Below, piece after piece: positions 46,020 through 56,600 of a DNA stretch of 64,000 bases. Below the pieces are notes generated by a model. The model was given only the letters and a program-made list of their open reading frames with translations, made no database searches and was not told where the DNA came from. The position numbers and the translations under genes are program-made. The first letter of the stretch is position 1. Each line of letters begins with the position of its first letter. The stretch is from positions 47,791,001 to 47,855,000 of the forward strand of contig NC_133161.1 of the NCBI RefSeq assembly GCF_040802235.1, written 5' to 3'. This stretch comes from Manis javanica. Lineage: Eukaryota; Chordata; Mammalia; Pholidota; Manidae.

Positions 46020-46700
46020 AGAGCAGGGGGAGGGTGTGATAGAAGCCTAAGTGGGGCCCAGACTGGGCCCCCACCGGTTCTCACCTCCCTCTGCCAGGAG
46101 GACCCCCTCCCCCAGCCGCCCCGCGGGCCCGCTGTCCCCTCCCCCGCTGGGGCTACTGGCTTAGGTCTAGCCGGCTTCTCTCAGATTGAAATTCTCCGGA
46201 CTTCAAAAGCTCAGGCTCCGCTTCCGCCACAGGGCTGGGCTAGGCCGGGGGTGGGTGGGAACCCCGGGGAGGCGACGCGGAGATAAGATGCGCCGGTTAT
46301 GTTAAATGGAATCGGAAGCCGGGCCAGGGCCACCAGACGCGCTGATCGTTGGAGTCGCTTCGCTTCCCAAGAAAACCACACTCGGGAGAGCGGCGGCAGG
46401 GGGTGGGAGATGCCTCAAGGGCCTGCGGACCCCGCTCGGGTGCAATGGTCTGCAGCCCAGGTACCTTCTGCAGCCAGATGCGGGGCCTTCCAGCGGCAAG
46501 CACGCGCCGCGGCCGAAAGGAAGGGACATGAGTTCCAGGAGCTGGTTTGATTGCTTCTGTGCCAGCAAAATTTTAATAGAAAAATATTGGTTTTGCTTCT
46601 GACTTGGTAAAACATGAGAATAAAGGAAGCGTCCTTTTAAACAATAAGCATCCCTCGGCTCTCGTGGATATTTATCTCAGTCATCGAAGCCGTGGCGCGG
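46020..46700. promoter_or_regulatory. CpG-rich patch with AT-rich conserved-looking tail
   Basis: CpG-dense at about 46120-46520, with a GATA-like word (gagataagatgcg) near 46280. An AT-rich block then follows (46565-46690: aaaattttaatagaaaaat, ttttaaacaataagc, gatatttatctcagtcatc). Repeat-free. A promoter or enhancer is plausible but unproven. Confidence 0.35.
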
Positions 46701-48436
46701 GCCGTGGCCACTGAAGTTCCCGCGCCGCTAGGTCTCCGTGGAGGGGACTTCTGGCAGCTGGTCCCCATCTCGTCCCTGACAGTGCCGATGCCCACCAGGG
46801 AACTCAGAGACCAGAGGCACCACGGGATGTGCCCCACCCCCACGCCCCTGAACAAGATCCCCTGGATCCCAGAGGCCCGGTGGAACCGGGAAATTCCACC
46901 TGCATGCACTTCCTGCACCCTCTCGCCCACCCTGCAGAAGTTGCTGGCAGCATGTGCCAGCGATGGGCACCACAGAACAGTTTGTGCTTCAGGCAGGAAG
47001 AACCTGGGGCTTCTGGAACTCTGGTTTGGTAAAGCAGCATCCCCTTCTCTTCGCACCTCCTGGAGAGAAGGACCAGGCACCTGGAACAGGAAACTCGACT
47101 TTTGGGACCTTCTGCTCCTCAGGTCGTCCAAGCCAGACAGCCCTGCGCTGCTCTTGCCTCTACACCTGTCAGTCTGGGCTCCTGTCAGCCAGAGCCCAGT
47201 GGTTCCCCACCTTGAGCTTCGAGACTGCTACCTGGGCAGCCCACCCACCTGCCCATCACAGAATTGGAGGACTCAGGGCAGGACTAGAAGCCTCCCCAAA
47301 CCTGAGCTTGCCCTTGCCTCAAGCCATCAACTGGAAGGGCCTATATTCCAGCCAAAGACCAATTCCCTAATACACAAGCACCCAAAGGCCCAGACATTTC
47401 TCCCCTACCCTAGCAGAAATGATACGGAGTTTTCCTTCAACATTACTGTCCTGAAATTTGCTTTCATTACAAAATGCATTGATTCCCATTTTGCTTTAAT
47501 CTATGTAACACTCCTTTGAAAGGTCTCAACAGGCCAAAATACCTTTTCTCCCAGAGTGAAATGGTGACCAGTGGTCTTGACTCAAATGGTCAGAGCCTGG
47601 CTGAGTGTCAGACACTGGACAAGTGTTCCTTCCAAGGCCCTGTCCCTCCTGGCCTGCAGGGACGCCTCAACACCCACAAGGCAATCCTCCACAACCTGCC
47701 GACCCTTTCTGGGACCTAGGTGGGTCCAGGGGCCTCCCAGAGATGTTGCCAACCTGCCCTAAGAAGCCAAAGGCTCAGGGCCCACACACCTGGACTGCTC
47801 TCATCCTGCCCCACCCATGATTTCCCAGGAAAGCAAAGAGAAGCCCCATCTGGAAGACTAGGAACCTAAAATGATAAGAGTGGTCACTGTTCTAAGATTT
47901 CACTTGTATTAGCTCCTTCCTCCTCATAACAGGCCTGAGGAGGATAATATGAATCGTCCCTATTTTGCTGCTGAGTAATGTGAAGCATGGAGAGTAGGCT
48001 TACATACAAGTAACAGTCAGGATTCAACCTTCCTCCCTCTAGCTTCAAATCAACATACATAAAAACTGCAGCTATTAGGGAGTACAGGGTATTATATTCT
48101 AAGCCTGTAGTTTTCACCAAGGCCTTTTCTCCACCTCCACTCTCAGATGAAATTTGAGGGGTTAGGAGAAGTGGGAGAGGAGCTGTGGGCAACTAACCTC
48201 TGGCTGTTCACTTTGGGCATGAAGGAGAAAAGAGAAAAGAATAGCCCAAAACCAGTTGGGAACTTGTCCTGGAGATCTCCAGGCCTTTATCTCTTTTGAG
48301 ACCAGGGACAGAGGCTTGGTAGGGACTGTGCAGGGCCCTGCAGGGAAGCTGGAGGTACCCACCCTTAGGGATGTGGGATAGACAAGGCTAACTGTTCTGC
48401 TAAAGCTGGTGGAAAGACTCTTCAGGACCTGAGTTC
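46701..48436. other. Intergenic, nothing identified
   Basis: Includes a long plus-strand frame (46692-47519) without recognisable protein character, and a possible antisense MIR fragment near 47895-48010. No gene supported. Confidence 0.45.
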
Positions 48437-49407
48437 TGAATATCAGGAATGCTACTACATTCTGGAGATCCTAAGAGACAAAAGCCCAGTCCTTTTTTGA
48501 ACATAACAATCCACTGAGGCCTTGAGCAACTATCTGGAAAGGGGCAAGGGTTTGAGCTGACCTTCCTTTGGGATAAGGGGAATCTGGAGTGCAGGGAACT
48601 GGTGGGCTATCATGAAATCCTGCACACTATGGGCTCCTTTCCTGCATGGGGTGGATAAGTAGTGGGTTTTCATGTGTGTGAGCACGCACACATGCATGTT
48701 TTAAAGTAAAGACCTGAATATCAGGAATGCCACTACATTCTAGAGATCCTAAGAGACAAAAGCCCAGTCCTTTTTTGAACATAACAATCCACTGAGGCCC
48801 TGAGCATCTATCTGGAAAGGGGCAAAACTCCCCAGGCTTACCCAGTCAAGTTATAACCTCTTGGGAGCCATGGCCCCTTCATATACCTGGCAAACCTCTC
48901 CCCCAGAAAAATGTAGAGGCATTGAAGATAGCCTTCATTTCCTAGGCTCCCCTATTTCCTAGAGTCCCCACCCACCAGACTCCAGACACAATTGCCTGAT
49001 CTCTTTGATTGGGGTGTGTGGCTTTACCCAGGTGCTTTCCTTTATTGGGCAGTTGCTTCCCTCCAACTGTCCTCCAGGATTGACTGGCCCAAAGGACAAA
49101 ATGGGAGGGGTCTAGCCAGGCAGGCCTCCCCACACTGCATCATGGCTTGAGCACATCCTTCATGCCTCCATTCAAAACCTAGGCCCTGGAGGTGCATCTA
49201 GGGGGAGAGAATAGCAGAGCTGGCTTCTTCTGAAAAGACTGGTACTTGGTTTGAGCTGACATTCCCTTGGGATAAGGGGAATATGGAGTGCAGGGAACTG
49301 GTGGGTTATCATGAAATCCTGAACACTATGGGCTCCTTTCCTGCATGGGGTGGATAAGTAGTGGGTTTTCGTGTGTGTGAGCACGCACACGAGCATGTTT
49401 TAAAGTA
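48437..49407 (+). repeat. Local tandem duplication with internal deletion (A-B-A-C-B)
   Basis: Segment A occurs at 48437-48547 and 48715-48825 (111 bp each) and segment B at 48549-48708 and 49248-49407 (160 bp each); copies differ by a few percent and have equal lengths. C (48826-49247, 422 bp) is present once. The simplest reading is a tandem duplication of a 693-bp A-C-B unit followed by loss of C from the left copy, or gain of the short A-B form beside A-C-B. Confidence 0.9.
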
Positions 49408-50030
49408 GATTTTAAATAGATTACATAGATTTTATACTGGCACAAACCCTTTCAAATACTGGACTGACCAAAGGCCAGAGGAGTCTGATAGCCGTGTTCC
49501 CTTTCCAATGGAGTCCCCAACCCCCCCCCCCACTCCCACCCGGGGACCCTAGGCGAAGGAACCAAGTACTGCGGCAAGCGTCAGGGTGGCCCAGTCGACG
49601 ATCTGGACCCCTATCTGGGTGGAGTTGTTAGCAGGAGGGATCTCTTTTCTGCAAGTTAACTAGCCTTAAGTGCACCCTCCCAGTGCGGGTTTCTCTCAGT
49701 GAGTCTGCTTCTGTGTGCTCACTGACCGTATGTCGTCTCTCCTTGTTCTCGGGCCAAGGAGGAGGATGCAGCCCCTTCCTCTCTCCCTCTCCCGGCCAGG
49801 AGACGCGGTGGCGCCGGACTGCAAACGGAGGAGTCCGTCTCCAGGGAGAGGGGTAAGAGAACCGCCCCCAAGCAAGGAAGGACAACCGGTTGGGCGGGCT
49901 AAGCCTCGCCCTCCCGCGAAATGGAAAAACCCTTGTGTGAGGAGTTCTGGGGACTGATTTTTATAGAGCCTCCTCCTGACCCGGACTAGTTGCCTTCCTG
50001 CTATTGAGCTTCAAAGAGCCCTGAGGGATA
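49408..50030. other. Intergenic, C-run and rising CpG
   Basis: A poly-C run lies at about 49509-49521. GC and CpG increase from about 49700. No gene recognised. Confidence 0.5.
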
Positions 50031-50034
50031 CAGT

Positions 50035-50160
50035 TCCTTCCGTTGCGCAGTGGCGAAAACGAGTCTCAGAGAGGTTGAGGAACTTGCCCAGGGTCACACA
50101 GCGGGGAAGTGGCTGAGACAGGACTTTAACCCAAGTCGCAAGGCATCCAACAGCCAGATT
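50035..50160 (-). repeat. MIR fragment, antisense
   Basis: Words 'tctcagagaggttgaggaac', 'ttgcccagggtcacacagcg' and 'acaggactttaacccaagtc' are the reverse complement of MIR. Confidence 0.75.
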
Positions 50161-50279
50161 CTCTTTCGAACATTAGCGCTGCTCCCCCAGGGCCGAGCAC
50201 TACTTTTCCTAAAACCGCAGGTAGACCACTGCGGTGTGTCTTGGGTACGACAGAAAGACCCAGACAAGGGCAACTCTTT

Positions 50280-51180
50280 CCAGCTTGGCAGCGCGGAGGC
50301 GGCTGTGGCCCCCGCAGCGAGTGAGCAACCAGCGGGAGCCAGCTCAGGCTGGTACCGTAAGTCTCAAAGGAGTGGGGCAAAACGGGAAAAGTGCCTAAGA
50401 ACAGAAAGGGCCGGAGGGCGCCGCGACGTGGAGACTCCGCGCCTTCCCGGCTCAGGAGCTCGGCCGGAGTGACTGAGGATGCGCACACTCCCGCGGCAGT
50501 GGGCTTTGCAGAGTAGGGTACCGGCTATTAGGGGATTGTTGTAATGGAGGGATGTCGGCCCAGAGGACAAGGTGTCACCGGTCCAAGAATGGAGCGCGCG
50601 CACAGTCCGGGCCCGGACCTGGTATCTCAGTCCCTTCCGCTCCTGACAGGCCTGTGCCAGGTGCCGCCTGGAGCCCTTGGGCGTCCCTTTCTGGCCTGGG
50701 AGCCGGTCGACCGGCCTGTCCTGTCCCCGCGGCCCCTTTCTGAGACCTCTTCCCTGCCAGCCTCTGGCCGCCGCGTGACCAAGCGCGGCTCCCGAACTGC
50801 TGTCTTGGTGCGCCCCCCACTGCCGGCCGCCAGAGGCAGAAGTCGCGGTGCTTTCCAGCATCCTCGCTGGCTCCGATCCCGGGACTCTGCCGGGGGCGGC
50901 AGCCCAAATCCTCCAAGCCCACAGGACAGCCGACAGGCGCTGGGCAGGGAGCCTCGTCCCGGCCTAGGCGCTCGCCCTCTGAGCTGGAACCCAGGAGGAA
51001 TGGGTGGCGGGTCAGGGACGCTTAGCTTAGGCTTCCAGGGAATAGTAACTGACCATGCACAGGTGAGGGAGCCAGCAGCTCTCCTGGGACGCTACCCTCC
51101 CTCCTTTGAGAGGGGGCACGGAACCCTCTCGCGAACTGTCAAGGCTTGCGGAAGGATGGAGGCGTGGGCGTGAGTACCTA
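50280..51180. promoter_or_regulatory. CpG island about 8 kb upstream of EVX1
   Basis: Dense CpG over about 0.9 kb, repeat-free. The open frames on both strands (for example 50544-51173) are compositional. It may mark a promoter of a non-coding transcript or a Polycomb-type element between EVX1 and HOXA13. A PBX-like word (gatcaatcac) lies just beyond it near 51201. Confidence 0.5.
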
Positions 51181-51384
51181 GACTACCCTGGTCAGCGAGT
51201 ATGATCAATCACACCCCCATTGGTGCGTCGACCCTATTTGTATAGTAGTGCTTGAAGCCCAGGTACTGGGGAGCCCCCCCCCTTGGACATCCCTGCCTCT
51301 GAAACCCTTGAGCATTCTTTCTTGAGCCTCACTTAGTTTTGAGGTTCATTTGTAAACAACATAGCCTCTCAACTACTCTTCTCA

Positions 51385-51575
51385 GATTCCCTTTAACGGT
51401 GTTGTAGTGCCTACAGCACCTGGAAACTTGTTAGAAATGTAAATTCTTGGGCTCTATTCCTGACTTTATTGAATTAGAAACTCTGGAGGGGGACCCAGGA
51501 ATCTGTATTTTATCAAGCCCTCCAGGTGATGTTGGTACACCCTCCAGTTTGAGAATTATTGCCCTATGGACTCGT
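51385..51575 (-). repeat. MER5A-like DNA transposon
   Basis: Wording in order: 'ggaaacttgttagaaatgta', 'attagaaactctggaggggg', 'ccaggaatctgtattttatc', 'aagccctccaggtgatgttg', 'agtttgagaattattgccc'. This is a non-autonomous hAT-Charlie relic. The strand assignment follows the usual consensus and is uncertain. Confidence 0.8.
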
Positions 51576-52440
51576 CACCGTGGTTTCTAAGTTCCCATGA
51601 TTCTCCACTATGCCTGGAATGGGTTTTTAAGGGTCACCTTTTTTTAACCTCTGGTGCAGAGCGTTATCCCTGTTATCCATGACTATTCATCCCTGTTCTT
51701 TCCAGTTTATTACCTCCATGTATCTCTCTGTGCACTTTTTACCTGATGATGCATTATCTAATTTAGTGCCTCACTCATCTTCTCATTCATCCACTGCCTA
51801 AAGACATGCCTTCACTGGATGGTGATTAGAAAACCACTCTGGAACTGCAGCAGCTGGGGCCTAGTGAAAACCTTGCCCTACCCACAGATTTTTCTCATAA
51901 AAGGGAATCAGAGACCTGAGATGTGATTGGCTTGCTGGCTCCAGAGTAGAGAAGAGCAGATCTTTCATGTCTGAGTACTCCTACCCTGCTTGAGAAGGGA
52001 TAGAATGTAAAGAAGGCCTTGGAAGTAAGTGGGGACAAGGAAAGGTGAGGCATAGAAATCGGTTTTCTATGGGTGCCCCCCCAAAGACCATGGGCAAGGG
52101 TTCTGCCAGCACCGTTGCCGGCAGCCTCTTGGTCATGAGATATATAACCCTTTTTCTTTTCAGATATCTCAAGATGGCAATTTAAGCATCTGCTGTAACT
52201 GGTTAAAAGCAAGCAGCTTTAGTAGGAATTAAAAAGGACTAAGCCACATAACTATACATATAGATGCTTTTCCATTCAGTTAGATTTTTCTAGTATCAGA
52301 TATACTCTGAGATGCTATTTAGCAAGTAGAATTTACAACTAATGTTGTCAATTAGGCAGCATGAGGCCAAGATGCCACCAAGAATATCTAAGAATAAAGA
52401 GAGCTACACGTATCTTCAGAGTACTCAGTAATATTCTAAG
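51576..52440. other. Intergenic, nothing identified
   Basis: No gene, RNA or clear repeat. Confidence 0.45.
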
Positions 52441-52620
52441 TGCTTTGCATGTATTATATCCCTTAATCATCACAACTCCATCAGGAGTTACTGCCAGGAT
52501 AGAGAAACCAAGTCAAGGGGGGATTAAATGCTTACTCAGGATCACACAGCCTGTTAGTGGCAGAAGGGAGATTTGTATCCCAGCAGTGTAATATCAGAGG
52601 CCAGGCTCCTACGCACTGAA
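52441..52620 (-). repeat. MIR fragment, antisense
   Basis: 'agtgctttgcatgtattata', 'cacaactccatcaggagtta', 'tcaggatcacacagcctgtt' and 'agtggcagaagggagattt' match the MIR reverse complement. Confidence 0.75.
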
Positions 52621-52779
52621 TTTCACTCCTGCCTGTGGAAGCTAAAAGGTCATGCCCTGTGATCTCAAAGGATTGATTTCATTTCCAAAGGTGGTAAAAC
52701 TAGTTGAAGCTCTGGAACAATAACACAGCTTCACCAGGCCTTAGCACCACTACTACTAGTATTAACAATAAGTAACAGT

Positions 52780-52960
52780 TGGGTGGTCTTTTCTTATTCA
52801 GGTAATATTTTCATACCCACTATCCCATTTGCTACAATAATCCTGTGTAATAGGAAGAGCAGCTATTAATACAATCCCCATTTTACAGATGAGGAAACTG
52901 AGGTCCAGAGAGGTTAAGTGCCTCCCTCAAATTGCCCAGCTAATAAATGGCAAAGCATAG
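52780..52960 (-). repeat. MIR fragment, antisense
   Basis: 'ccccattttacagatgagga', 'aactgaggtccagagaggtt' and 'aattgcccagctaataaatg' give a clear MIR reverse complement. Confidence 0.8.
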
Positions 52961-53119
52961 AACATTGTTACTTCTTTTGACTTCTTTGTCTTTGTTTCTT
53001 ATTTTTCCTTCCATTCTCACTTAAGATATATTGGTGCATCACCATATTAATCCTTGACATCTCTCTATTGGTTCAGGCTACTCCAATGGATTTCTCTTCC
53101 TGGCATTTCATTTGCTCCA

Positions 53120-53260
53120 CTCCAGGTCCTTAATGAGATAGAAGAGGCCAGAGTTGTTCTTCCCAAGTTCCAGTTGAAGAAGCCAAGATTTGGAGAGTTC
53201 AGAGGACTTGACCAAGGTCACAGAGCCACAATAAGGACCAAAGTCTCAAACTGTTCATAG
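53120..53260 (-). repeat. MIR-like fragment, antisense
   Basis: 'ttccagttgaagaagccaag', 'gagttcagaggacttgacca' and 'aggtcacagagccacaataa' follow the MIR reverse complement but are decayed. Confidence 0.5.
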
Positions 53261-53830
53261 CCAAGAGTATGAATTTGTAGAGATTCTACAAAATCAATGA
53301 GTTACTCTTCGTCCCCACCCCATCCTTAAAGCCTGGAAATGTTAACAGACACGCAAAGGAAAGACAGTTGTGAAATACTACCAACAATTTACAAGTATAA
53401 TGTGCTGTTACTGTGAGTTTTTATTATAATGGACTTAAAGTTGTTTCACAACTTCCATTATTGGCTATATGTCAACTTTGAAATGTTTTCCTAATTATTC
53501 TAGAGTCAGCCTTACTGGTCTTGGAAAGAATTAGAAGAGGAAAGAAAGGTCACTGTTTTAAATAGAGGCATGGGCAGGGCCAAAGGAAACTTTCTGGATC
53601 TAGGACCTAACTCTGCCCTGGGGAGGGGGTCTGCCCTTGTACAAGTGGAAACAGTCATGACACCATTTTAACCCTACAGCTGAAGAATCAGATTACCTCA
53701 AAAAATTGACCAATTTTCCTTTTATTAAAACCTTCCTTCCTTCACAACCCTCATCACTTCCCAATACAGGCAGTGGAAAAAGAAAACATCCATGTGCTTA
53801 GGCTTTAAGCTAAGAGCATGCTATGAACAC
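53261..53830. other. Intergenic, nothing identified
   Basis: No gene or repeat recognised. Confidence 0.45.
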
Positions 53831-53834
53831 TCAC

Positions 53835-53965
53835 TTCTCAGCCACACACCAATCCTTGGAGGAAGGATGGGTCTCCCCATTTTACAGATGAGGAAACTGA
53901 GTTGTAAAGAAGTTAAGCAACTGGCAGGAGGTCACACAGATAGTAAATGGGACATCTGGGGGAAC
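53835..53965 (-). repeat. MIR fragment, antisense
   Basis: 'ccccattttacagatgagga', 'aactgagttgtaaagaagtt' and 'ggaggtcacacagatagtaa' match in order. Confidence 0.8.
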
Positions 53966-54264
53966 CACAGACTGGTAAATGCTAAATTTTACTTCCAATA
54001 GCTATGAATCTGCTTCCCCTATGGATAGAGAGTCCGAGATCTACTGACCCAGCAGCAGACCTTGCTTGAAAAACAGCAAGGAGCTGGTCTGAAATGCAGT
54101 GAGACCTGGATTTTGAGTCCAGGAGGGAGAGAGACAGATCACAGGGACCTTTGGCAAGATAGAAGATGATCTGTAAGTGCCACAAAAGCAGAATTGATAG
54201 TAGGGAAGTGCTTATGAACTTGCTCAGCTGAGATTCCTTGTACTTCAAAGACAGTTGGTGACAA

Positions 54265-54500
54265 GGTAAGAGCAAGTGCTTGGAAGCCAGATAGACCTGA
54301 GCTTGAACCCCAGCTTTGCTACTAACTAGCCAATGACTTTAAGCAGATCAAAGCTGCAGGGTATCAGGCTAAGACAAAGCTCTCAGGGAACATTTTGAGG
54401 CCTACCTGTCAGAGCTGTTCTGAAGATTCAATGAGATGCCAAATGGGAAGGTCCTAGATTAGTGTGTGACCTACAGTGTACTCAACAAGTTCAAACTCCC
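54265..54500 (+). repeat. MIR SINE, sense, rearranged
   Basis: 'gcttggaagccagatagacc', 'gagcttgaaccccagctttg', 'ctgttctgaagattcaatga' and 'gtactcaacaagttc' follow the MIR order with decay in the centre. Confidence 0.6.
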
Positions 54501-54980
54501 TTTTGTCCAACCTTGGCAGTGCCTCTAGTTCTCCATACTATGTCTATGATTCTCCCTTTTCAAGATTATACCCTTGGTGAGAACCAGCAGTGAATGTGAA
54601 GTAAAGGGGAATGGTGCCCAGGAAACCAAAAATATATTTGTGTCCCTCTCCCTACAAAGTGGCTAACATTTCCCAGAAATAAATAACTGTATCTAGTGTG
54701 CATTCATGCATTTGTTGGAGTTCAACAAATGTGGTAATGGTTAAAACATAACAAATAAAGAATTATCTGGCTAAAAGAATAAAGAATTTTCGCAGAAAGC
54801 ATCCAGAATCCTGTGCCCTTTCTGTAACTCCATTCATTGGGATCTGCATAACAAGAAGAAAATTAAGACATGCCTAGTGTGATAATGGAACTTTCCCTTT
54901 CTAGTAGATTAAGGGCGTAGGCAGATGACCTATGAATAATAATAGGATATCACTCTTGCCCTCTTTAACTATGGTGGCAA
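54501..54980. other. Intergenic, nothing identified
   Basis: No gene or repeat recognised. Confidence 0.45.
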
Positions 54981-54984
54981 TTCA

Positions 54985-55200
54985 GCATAATAGCTAAGTG
55001 CGCACACTCAAGTGAGACTTCTTGGACTCTAATTTCAGCTCTGTCACTCACTGTACTGTGTGATATTACTTAACTTCTTTGAGCCCCAATTTCCTCATCT
55101 GTATAATGAGGCCATATGAAGATAAAGTGAGTTAGTACATATAAAGCACTTGGAAGAATATCTAGCATAGTGTCACAGTAAACATTAGCTGGTAGTACTA
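54985..55200 (+). repeat. MIR SINE, sense
   Basis: 'ggactctaatttcagctctg', 'cccaatttcctcatctgtat' and 'ataaagtgagttagtacata' followed by 'aaagcacttgg' is a well-preserved MIR. Confidence 0.8.
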
Positions 55201-55319
55201 TGGTGCATTATTTCCCTGAATGTGAACCCAAGGGAGTTCTGTGAGTTTGTGGAATGAAAGGAAGAAGAGTGGGGGCAAGCACCCCATGCTTGGAGCAAAT
55301 ATACCAATGGGCATCACCT

Positions 55320-55425
55320 TATATTCAGGGTTTCAATACTGGTTCTACCACTAATGGGCCTGGGCAAATCACTCAACCTTCAGGAGTCTCCGTTTACTCC
55401 CCTGCAAAATGGGGGTGAATAATAG
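55320..55425 (+). repeat. MIR fragment, sense
   Basis: 'ggttctaccactaatgggcc', 'tgggcaaatcactcaacctt' and 'ccctgcaaaatgggggtgaa' match. Confidence 0.65.
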
Positions 55426-56240
55426 TTGCCTTGCCATCTTCATGTGGTTATTGGCCCAAATAGAACCCTATTGTCTGCTATTTTCACTTTTAATCTTTGG
55501 ACTCATAAAGGTTTTCTTCTGCTTATGAAGGAGTACACCCTCTGGGAGGAGCTGCATTTTAAACCATTAACTGCAGAGTCCTTAGCGACCCATCAGCACC
55601 TTACCAGTGTTACCGGAATGGTGAGAGAAGCAGGGGAGGGAAGGTATGGAAACAGGATTGAGGAAATGAGAGTAGGACATGAGCAGCTTCTAAGACCTCT
55701 CCTGTTCTTCACCTTGCCAACTAAGGAGCGCAGTGCCTGATGTCACTGATTTAATGTCACAGATATTATAAATTGCCAAATGAGAATTATTCCTGCCATT
55801 CTTTTTTCTATTTTGAGGGAAGAGTTAAAGTTTTGGTGGGGTGGGACTTTGTTACCTGCAGGAGGTATAGGCAGATAACTTATACCTAACATACCTATAC
55901 CTAGTATAACAAATGAAAGGAGGAGGCCATGCCAGGCACTGTTTTCAATGGGATATTGAGAGATGGAGGGAACACATTACATAGATTTCTCCTTTCGCCA
56001 AAGAACTGACTTAAAGGTATAGCAAATTTAGAAAGCAAAGCTACTTGATTCCTTCTCACCAGCTTCTACTCCCACCTTCTTGTCCCTATGTGTAGCAGGA
56101 GATTGTTACTAACCTTCCTGGTGAAGGTCCCAGAAATCATCAAAAGATACTTTGGTTTAACTCAGTCTAAATAATATTTATGGAGGTCCTACTGTGTACC
56201 CTATACTATGCTTGTCACTTAGAGTTATGTGACAGAGACA
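55426..56240. other. Intergenic, nothing identified
   Basis: No gene or clear repeat recognised. Confidence 0.45.
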
Positions 56241-56269
56241 GCTGTCTCCCCTTCTTTCATAAGGAAAGA

Positions 56270-56600
56270 ACATATAAGCTTCAGCTGTGGACATGGCTTT
56301 CAGACCTAAAGACAACATTCCTCTGCTCCCTTGCAACTAGGGATAGCTTTGAGATTGAATTCTGGGCCATTGAAATTTCAGAAATATATGGCAGCTTCCA
56401 GAGGCCTTCCTTAAAGGCAGAAATGTATGAGCCCTTTGCAGGGTAATTGTTGTCTACTGACATCCTGGACCTACATATGGCCAAGAAACAAGGTAGAAGA
56501 AGCCTAGGTCTCTGACATCATGGAGCACCACACCAGAAGGATCAAAGGACTGCAGAGAACCGGAAATTAAGGAGTCATGTTTTCCAAATTAAAAGAGACC
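56270..56600 (+). repeat. Ancient LTR-like repeat, family uncertain
   Basis: Wording such as 'ctctgctcccttgcaactag', 'ggccattgaaatttcagaaa', 'aggtagaagaagcctaggtc' and 'tgacatcatggagcaccaca' resembles dispersed mammalian MaLR-type repeats. Assignment is weak. Confidence 0.35.

Noticed and set aside
46692-47519. 275-codon plus-strand open frame
   Set aside because: No ATG-supported start context, no recognisable domain, Pro/Ser/Leu-rich throughout, and overlapping minus-strand frames of comparable length. I see no splice or conservation argument for it.
50544-51173. 209-codon plus-strand open frame
   Set aside because: It lies in a CpG island, is Arg/Pro/Gly-rich and overlaps other open frames; it looks compositional.
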